Of a stretch of 5,740 bases of DNA, positions 4,903 through 5,740 are shown piece after piece. Origin of the DNA: Candidatus Omnitrophica bacterium UBA5776 (GTDB taxonomy: Bacteria; Omnitrophota; Gorgyraeia; Gygaellales; Profunditerraquicolaceae). Made by a program: the position numbers and the translations under genes. The notes below the pieces were generated by a model, which was not told the DNA's origin, did no database searches, and worked only from the letters and a program-made list of their open reading frames with translations. The stretch lies in the NCBI GenBank assembly GCA_002418595.1, contig DIEK01000082.1:14566-20305 (forward strand), given 5' to 3'. How positions within the stretch are numbered: the stretch's first letter is position 1; each line of letters opens with the position of its first letter.

Positions 4903-5559
4903 ATGTCCAATTCCAAAAAGTATTTTATCACCGGCCTGCTTATCATCCTGCCGCTTTTCATCACCTTCTACCTGCTGTTCTCCATCTTCGTTTTCATAGA
5001 CGGCGTCTGCGGCACGCTGATCAATACCCTGTTGAGACGTTATTTCGGTTTCTCCGTGCCCGGCCTGGGACTGATAATCGGACTGCTGGTGATATTCTTT
5101 ACCGGTTTCCTGGCGACCAATTTCCTGGGGAAGAGGCTGTTGCGCGTCTTCGAGCGCTGGCTGATGAGGTTTTCTTTCATCCGTCAGATATATTCTCCGG
5201 TAAAACATATTATTCACTACGTGGCTTCCCGGGAGAAACCGTCATTCAATAAAGTCTTTTTGTTCGAATATCCTTCCAAAGATATATGGACTCTGGGTTT
5301 TGTCACAAACGAACATTTTGAAAAAGGCAGCGTGTCTTCCGGTTCCGACCTCGTGGCCGTTTATGTTGCCAGCACCCCGAATCCCTTTACCGGTTTCGTG
5401 GTATTCGTGCCGCGTTCGAATCTGCGCCCTTTGGACATTTCGGTAGAAGAAGGTATGCGTTTGATAGTCTCCGGAGGCATAATGACCCCCGGGAAAAAGC
5501 GCGGTGAACATCCTGAAACTGATCCGCGGGGAGACGGAGAGATATCCGCGGCTGAATGA
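4903..5559 (+). CDS. DUF502 family integral membrane protein
   Basis: A 218-residue membrane protein of a widespread but uncharacterised family. From the ATG at 4903 it begins 'MSNSKKYFITGLLIILPLFI', the usual DUF502 opening. Membrane helices lie at about residues 8-33 and 53-72. The conserved soluble half follows: 'IYSPVKHIIHYV' (about 96-107), 'FNKVFLFEYPSKDIWTLGFVT' (115-135), 'ASTPNPFTGFVVFVP' (156-170) and 'LDISVEEGMRLIVSGGIMTP' (177-196). The tail is charged and low in complexity. An in-frame TTG at 4816 would add 29 hydrophilic residues, but a promoter overlaps it, so I chose 4903. There is no Shine-Dalgarno before this ATG (the preceding bases are mainly pyrimidine), which is unusual in this window. 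The family's function is not established. Location with MscS and AsmA-like genes fits an envelope role. Confidence 0.92.
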   Translation: MSNSKKYFITGLLIILPLFITFYLLFSIFVFIDGVCGTLINTLLRRYFGFSVPGLGLIIGLLVIFFTGFLATNFLGKRLLRVFERWLMRFSFIRQIYSPVKHIIHYVASREKPSFNKVFLFEYPSKDIWTLGFVTNEHFEKGSVSSGSDLVAVYVASTPNPFTGFVVFVPRSNLRPLDISVEEGMRLIVSGGIMTPGKKRGEHPETDPRGDGEISAAE

Positions 5560-5588
5560 TCCCGGGAGCGGGCAGCCGTATCTTCGGG

Positions 5589-5602
5589 AAGGAGTAAGGA
5601 GT
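5589..5602 (+). promoter_or_regulatory. Tandemly duplicated Shine-Dalgarno
   Basis: AAGGAGTAAGGAGT is an exact 7-bp tandem duplication (5589-5595 and 5596-5602). The second AAGGAG (5596-5601) ends six bases before the ATG at 5608, which is ideal spacing. The first is 13 bases away, too far for normal initiation. It decides the start of the last gene. Confidence 0.7.
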
Positions 5603-5607
5603 CCGGA

Positions 5608-5740
5608 ATGATCAGCCCGAGAGCCATATCCGGCCGCATCGGCGCCGTGGTATTCTTATGCGCCTGTTTTTGTCTGACTGACTGCCGCTCGCCGGCGGCC
5701 GCGCTGGACTGGAAAGCGCTTCATGAGCGGGCGGAGACGC
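5608..5740 (+). CDS. Exported protein of unknown function (N-terminal part, 3' end outside window)
   Basis: The first 44 codons of a gene that continues past the right edge. Basic residues (Arg5, Arg10) precede a hydrophobic segment at about residues 11-24, followed by a Pro-Ala-Ala-Ala at 29-32, giving a likely Sec cleavage before 'LDWKALHERAET'. The signal region holds four cysteines, at 18, 20, 22 and 26. None sits in a good lipobox (the last is preceded by Leu-Thr-Asp), so lipoprotein processing is uncertain. The start of the mature part (LDWKALHERAE) is an amphipathic helix that could begin a TPR-type protein, but too little is visible to name it. The start is supported by AAGGAG six bases upstream. 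The gene begins 48 bp after the DUF502 stop with no recognisable promoter or terminator between them, so it is probably cotranscribed. Confidence 0.75.
   Translation, partial: MISPRAISGRIGAVVFLCACFCLTDCRSPAAALDWKALHERAET

Noticed and set aside
4666..5217. 183-codon minus-strand open frame across the end of the arsR-like gene and the DUF502 gene
   Set aside because: It runs antisense through two recognised genes and two promoters, with a Gln/Glu-rich shadow-like composition and no domain.
1..5740. CRISPR array, insertion sequence, tRNA or rRNA genes, toxin-antitoxin or defence genes
   Set aside because: No repeat-spacer pattern, transposase motif, cloverleaf or conserved rRNA sequence was seen on either strand. 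All long frames are accounted for by the listed genes or their shadows.

Overview
The window looks like chromosomal DNA from a Gram-negative-type (two-membrane) bacterium. The envelope genes point that way: an AsmA-like protein and Sec-exported periplasmic proteins. The combination of AsmA-like protein, small TPR-type periplasmic proteins, a short 'WYF-GPLVLPLVW' membrane protein and a DUF502 protein resembles uncultivated lineages such as Omnitrophota or Elusimicrobiota. That placement is an impression from gene style and not a demonstrated assignment. No mobile element, CRISPR array, tRNA or rRNA was recognised.

Layout. Positions 1-317 (+) hold the C-terminal end of an RsuA/RluB-type rRNA pseudouridine synthase. 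It converges on a minus-strand pair, with only 20 bp between the two stop codons. The pair is a secreted 175-aa helical-repeat protein (2223-2750) followed by a 638-aa AsmA-like protein (338-2254). The two overlap by 32 bp, so they are probably one envelope operon. A 261-bp divergent intergenic region (2751-3011) carries back-to-back sigma70-like promoters. The leftward promoter has three 12-bp A-tract repeats just upstream of its -35 and sits so close to its ATG that the mRNA may be leaderless. The rightward promoter has a 17-bp near-palindrome over its -35.

To the right, all genes are on the plus strand: a 75-aa two-helix membrane protein (3012-3239), an MscS-type channel (3271-4329), an ArsR-family winged-helix regulator (4451-4777) behind a full-consensus promoter, a DUF502 membrane protein (4903-5559) behind its own good promoter, and the first 44 codons of an exported protein (from 5608) behind a duplicated Shine-Dalgarno.

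How the genes may work together. Most genes act at the envelope: lipid transport or outer-membrane homeostasis (AsmA-like plus TPR partner), osmotic pressure relief (MscS, with a small membrane partner) and an uncharacterised membrane protein (DUF502). The ArsR-like regulator lacks the classical metal-binding Cys box. It could control itself and perhaps the DUF502 gene, because a shared heptamer and repeats lie at both promoters. No obviously new multi-gene system is visible. The points most worth checking are the regulatory architecture of 2751-3011 and 4381-4450, and the small membrane protein next to MscS.
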